This document shows, one piece after another, positions 61,129 through 64,000 of a stretch of DNA of 64,000 nucleotides (its first letter is position 1; the number at the start of each line of letters is the position of its first letter). The notes below the pieces were generated by a model. The model saw nothing but the letters and a program-made list of their open reading frames with translations. It was not told the origin of the DNA and made no database searches. The DNA is from Rhodobacteraceae bacterium EL53. GTDB lineage: Bacteria > Pseudomonadota > Alphaproteobacteria > Rhodobacterales > Rhodobacteraceae. A program made the position numbers and the translations under genes. The stretch lies in the NCBI GenBank assembly GCA_900313015.1, contig OMPR01000008.1:434001-498000 (forward strand), given 5' to 3'.

Positions 61129-61402
61129 AACTGGCGTATTGTTTCCCAAAAGATCCCAATTGCCTTCCTCGATATTGAACTTTAGGGTATAATCACGCAC
61201 ATCGCGATCATTGTCTGCCGCACAGAATTTACCCGCATGGGTTGAGGTTCGGGAATTCATGGGCGCCTACTTGCTCACTTCTGAAAACAGCTTGGAGTTG
61301 CTACATTTCGAAAAGGCGTGTGGCTGTTAAGGGCCCATGTGCGCGACGGTCTTTTGCATGCACAACGCGCTACGCGATTTGGTCACGCATCTGATGTGCA
61401 AG
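61129..61402 (-). pseudogene. Catalase remnant
   Basis: Conceptual translation of the minus strand gives catalase pieces in the right order: LAH...RD..I and RVVHAK (61352-61369) in one frame, then, after a frameshift, KLFSEV (ending 61276) and, after an in-frame TAG at 61267-61269, [12 protein letters not shown] and [14 protein letters not shown] (61129-61170). A second TAG stands at 61370-61372. These match the region of about residues 50-135 of a monofunctional haem catalase; the rest is gone. It lies next to an OxyR-type gene. Confidence 0.82.
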
Positions 61403-61480
61403 CACCAATGAAAACCAGCTTGCTATTCGGTTCCGATAAACACCAATTGCACTTTCTTTGAATTTCTATAATTTTGAGTT

Positions 61481-62407
61481 ATGAGGTTCACACTCCGACA
61501 ACTCGAATATTTTCGCGCGTTAGCCGAACAGCGCAATTTTGGGCGTGCGGCAGCGGTTTGCCACGTGTCGCAACCGGCACTCTCGGTCCAGATTCGTAGT
61601 CTAGAAGAGCTTATGGGCGGCCCTTTGGTCGAACGCCACGCCCGCGATGTGGTGTTGACCCCTTTAGGCCGGGATGCACTATGCTTGGCCCAAGATGTCC
61701 TTGCCACCGCCGAACGTCTGGAACGCCTGTCTCAAGATAGATCTGGTCAAAGGTCACTGTCATTGGGCCTGATTCCAACCATGGCACCCTATCTGTTGCC
61801 CGGTGTTCTTGCAGCCCTGCGTGCGGGCGATCTCTCGCTCAAAGTTCAAGTGCGCGAGGCCCGGACCGAACCGCTGCTTGATGCATTACGGCTGGGTGAA
61901 ATCGATGCGGCAGTATTGGCGCTCCCGGCAGCAGGAGACGGTCTTTTTAGCAGTCCTCTGTTTCAGGATCGCTTTTTACTTGCTGGGTCTGCAACCCGGC
62001 TCGATCGCTTGTCCCATGGCCCCGAAACCCTCCGTCCAACGGATCTAAAGGCGGCACAGTTGATGTTACTCGAAGACGGCCATTGCCTGACCGATCAAGC
62101 ACTCGAGGTCTGTGGCCAGGATCGTACCGGCGCCGGGATCAACATGGGGGCGTCATCCCTTGGCACCCTGTCTCGCCTCGTTGCCGAAGGGTTTGGCCTC
62201 ACTCTGATGCCAGAACTGGCGGCTCAATCCGAATGCGCCGCGGTGCAGGGGCTGAAACTGATCCGGTTTCCAGATCCGGAACCGGCTCGTACCGTGGGTC
62301 TTGTGCGCCGCGATACGACTCGCGCCGAAGGGTGGTTTGACGATCTCGGAGATCTGATCCGACAGGTTGGCCAAGACATCGTGTCCAGCTGTCGTACCGA
62401 TCACTAG
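61481..62407 (+). CDS. oxyR: OxyR-type LysR-family hydrogen peroxide regulator
   Basis: A 308-residue LysR protein. The helix-turn-helix spans about 18-40 (NFGRAAAVCHVSQPALSVQI). In the sensor domain Cys202 and Cys211 (EDGHCLTDQALEVC) have the same spacing and context as the redox cysteines Cys199 and Cys208 of E. coli OxyR. GEIDAAVLALP and GASSLGTLSRLVAEGFGLTLMP are other OxyR-like blocks. Its neighbours are a decayed catalase upstream and a peroxiredoxin downstream on the other strand. Confidence 0.92.
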   Translation: MRFTLRQLEYFRALAEQRNFGRAAAVCHVSQPALSVQIRSLEELMGGPLVERHARDVVLTPLGRDALCLAQDVLATAERLERLSQDRSGQRSLSLGLIPTMAPYLLPGVLAALRAGDLSLKVQVREARTEPLLDALRLGEIDAAVLALPAAGDGLFSSPLFQDRFLLAGSATRLDRLSHGPETLRPTDLKAAQLMLLEDGHCLTDQALEVCGQDRTGAGINMGASSLGTLSRLVAEGFGLTLMPELAAQSECAAVQGLKLIRFPDPEPARTVGLVRRDTTRAEGWFDDLGDLIRQVGQDIVSSCRTDH

Positions 62408-62417
62408 CCGATCAAAC

Positions 62418-62445
62418 GAAAAAGAGGCCCGCCAACGGCGCGCCT
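62418..62445. terminator. Bidirectional terminator between oxyR and peroxiredoxin
   Basis: A 10-bp stem with one mismatch (62423-62432 with 62436-62445); on the minus strand it is followed by TTTTT, serving the peroxiredoxin gene, and on the + strand it ends oxyR. Confidence 0.8.
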
Positions 62446-62471
62446 CTTCTCTGAATACTTGTCGTGCGAGC

Positions 62472-63020
62472 TTAGGCCAGCGCGGGCTCTTTTTTGTCGA
62501 CCAGATAGGACAGAACGGTTTCGGGCGACGACACGCCATAGGGATCTTCGGGGTGGTTGTCGGCCAGACCGGGCTCTTCGAACCATGCTTCAACAACACC
62601 GTCGTTGATCACTGCTGCATAGCGCCACGAACGCATGCCAAAACCCAGATTGTCTTTGTCGACCAGCATGCCCATTTTGCGAGTGAATTCGCCGGATCCG
62701 TCTGGGATCACATCAACTTTGGACAGGTTCTGCGACTCGGCCCATTTGTTCATCACAAAGCTGTCGTTTACGGACATGCAGTAAATCGCATCAACGCCCT
62801 GTGCAATGAAATCGGCGTGGCCGTTTTCAAAGCCCGGCAACTGGTAGGTCGAGCAGGTCGGGGTGAACGCGCCCGGCAACGAGAACAAAACAACGCGTTT
62901 GCCCGCGAAATAATCTGCGGTGGTTTTATCTTCCCAACGGAACGGGTTGGGGCCTTCGATGGCCTCGTCACGTACACGGGTGTGGAAGGTTACGTTGGGC
63001 AGGGTTGCTCCGGCTTTCAT
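62472..63020 (-). CDS. Peroxiredoxin, Prx5 type
   Basis: A 182-residue thiol peroxidase that reduces H2O2 and organic peroxides. The peroxidatic Cys56 is in LPGAFTPTCST, the Prx5-family signature; Cys81 (IYCMSVND) is a second cysteine. ATG 63020 has AGGAG 7 nt upstream; the ATG one codon earlier is only 4 nt away. It converges on oxyR and is a natural OxyR target, though no binding site was identified. Confidence 0.92.
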   Translation of the reverse strand: MKAGATLPNVTFHTRVRDEAIEGPNPFRWEDKTTADYFAGKRVVLFSLPGAFTPTCSTYQLPGFENGHADFIAQGVDAIYCMSVNDSFVMNKWAESQNLSKVDVIPDGSGEFTRKMGMLVDKDNLGFGMRSWRYAAVINDGVVEAWFEEPGLADNHPEDPYGVSSPETVLSYLVDKKEPALA

Positions 63021-63282
63021 CATCAGGCTCCTGTGAATCAGATGTATCTGAAACGTGAATTAAAACGATTCTAAGCAGTCTTCAACGCTTGAAATGCCGC
63101 ATGCGCATTCATGGTAAAGAATGTCGCAAAGATGCTGATTCAATGCGCAAAATTGCCAGAAAACGACCCCGCGGCTCCACCCTTGCATAGCGGCCATGCG
63201 TCACTGGTCCTTTTTCCGACGCTGCGTTATGTTATTCCAAAGCAAGCTGACCCAATTTTGCCCAAGCCAAGGGACCATCTCT

Positions 63283-64000
63283 GTGCGTGATCTGAAAATT
63301 CCCGAGCAACGACACCCCGAAAAAGCCCATCGTCCCGACAATGCCCAGCCCAAAAAACCCAGCTGGATTCGCGTCAAAGCGCCGGGCGGCAAGGGCTATG
63401 CCGAGACACATAAGATCATGCGTGAGAACAAATTGGTCACGGTCTGCGAAGAAGCCGGTTGCCCCAATGTTGGCGAATGCTGGTCCCAGGGGCACGCCAC
63501 CATGATGATCATGGGCGAGGTTTGCACACGCGCCTGTACCTTCTGCAACATCGCCACTGGGAAGCCGCCCGAGGACCTGGATCCTTTCGAACCCGGTCGT
63601 GTTGCCCATGCAGTGGAAAAGCTGGGCCTGAACCACGTGGTGATTACATCGGTCGATCGCGACGATGTCACTGATGGCGGCGCCGATCACTTTGCCCAAA
63701 CCATCCGCGCCGTGCGTCATCGTTCACCCAATACCACCATAGAAATCCTTACACCCGATTTCATCAAATGTGACCCCTCGGTGCTGGAACTTGTGGTCGA
63801 AGCGCGCCCTGATGTCTTTAACCACAATCTGGAAACCGTTCCGGGCCTTTATCCGCAGGTGCGACCCGGTGCGCGGTACTTCCATTCGCTACGCCTGTTG
63901 CAACGGGTCAAGGAACTGGATCCCTCTATGTTCACCAAATCCGGCATCATGGTGGGCTTGGGCGAGGATGAGCAATCAGTGCGACAGGTCATGGACGACA
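63283..64000 (+). CDS. lipA: Lipoyl synthase, 3'-truncated by window edge
   Basis: The frame is open to the last base; 239 residues are visible. LipA inserts two sulfurs into octanoyl groups of lipoyl-dependent enzymes. The auxiliary cluster motif [12 protein letters not shown] (CX4CX5C) precedes the radical-SAM CTRACTFC (CX3CX2C), followed by [16 protein letters not shown] and [14 protein letters not shown]. The start is a GTG at 63283 with AAGGGA about 8 nt upstream; no in-frame ATG is near. Confidence 0.95.
   Translation, partial: MRDLKIPEQRHPEKAHRPDNAQPKKPSWIRVKAPGGKGYAETHKIMRENKLVTVCEEAGCPNVGECWSQGHATMMIMGEVCTRACTFCNIATGKPPEDLDPFEPGRVAHAVEKLGLNHVVITSVDRDDVTDGGADHFAQTIRAVRHRSPNTTIEILTPDFIKCDPSVLELVVEARPDVFNHNLETVPGLYPQVRPGARYFHSLRLLQRVKELDPSMFTKSGIMVGLGEDEQSVRQVMDD

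Overview
The window looks like chromosomal DNA of a marine Rhodobacteraceae (Roseobacter group, Alphaproteobacteria). Grounds: ctrA next to a SciP (DUF1153) gene, the lipid A/outer-membrane cluster with LpxI, a DUF1127 gene, the DUF6477/DUF6456 pair, DUF2270, a non-pyrrolysine MttB homolog, and an alphaproteobacterial LexA box (GTTC-N7-GTTC). Base composition is moderate (roughly 54 % G+C by eye). The species cannot be fixed from the sequence. I see no tRNA, rRNA, CRISPR array, prophage or insertion sequence.

Layout. 1-7.2 kb: 3' part of cimA, an alpha/beta hydrolase and a phytoene-synthase-like gene overlapping in one operon; YceI and MarR genes facing apart; an MFS exporter; AlkA-type glycosylase plus carboxylesterase; an RluE-type pseudouridine synthase. 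7.2-11.2 kb: a structured leader or small RNA ahead of an HNH protein, ssb, a lytic transglycosylase, a di-haem peroxidase. 11.2-18.5 kb: a complete peptide/opine-type ABC importer (Tat-exported binding protein, two permeases, one double ATPase) with an AraC regulator upstream. 18.6-32.2 kb: miaA, then the conserved pyrH-frr-uppS-cdsA-dxr-rseP-bamA-ompH-fabZ-lpxA-lpxI-lpxB run that joins translation, isoprenoid, phospholipid, outer-membrane protein and lipid A synthesis, ending in a CadD-like membrane protein. 32.2-39.3 kb: mnmA, sciP, ctrA, ligA, recG and an SOS-boxed 40-residue membrane peptide. 39.4-47.7 kb: Fe-S scaffold-like gene, hisI, gluQ, methyltransferase, trmFO, enoyl-CoA hydratase, thioesterase, DUF1127, MocR regulator, NTF2-like protein, lipoprotein. 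47.9-57.2 kb: rplM-rpsI, TetR, ppk2, hydrolase, metA, P-loop protein, DMT permease, EthD-like protein, guaA, DUF2270. 57.4-64 kb: mttB homolog, DUF6477, DUF6456, a decayed catalase beside an intact OxyR-type regulator, a peroxiredoxin, and lipA running off the end.

Most of the window is housekeeping. The points most worth following are: (1) a 40-aa single-pass membrane peptide directly under a perfect LexA box (39040-39247), built like a SidA-type SOS division inhibitor; (2) catalase remains with stops and a frameshift beside an OxyR that keeps both redox cysteines; (3) a 13-bp perfect hairpin that buries the ligA start codon; (4) a structured transcript with a strong terminator just upstream of the HNH gene; (5) a 41-aa membrane peptide and terminator inside the rseP-bamA junction; (6) an 83-nt long hairpin upstream of trmFO. 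All functional statements rest on reading motifs by eye; no searches or folding were run.
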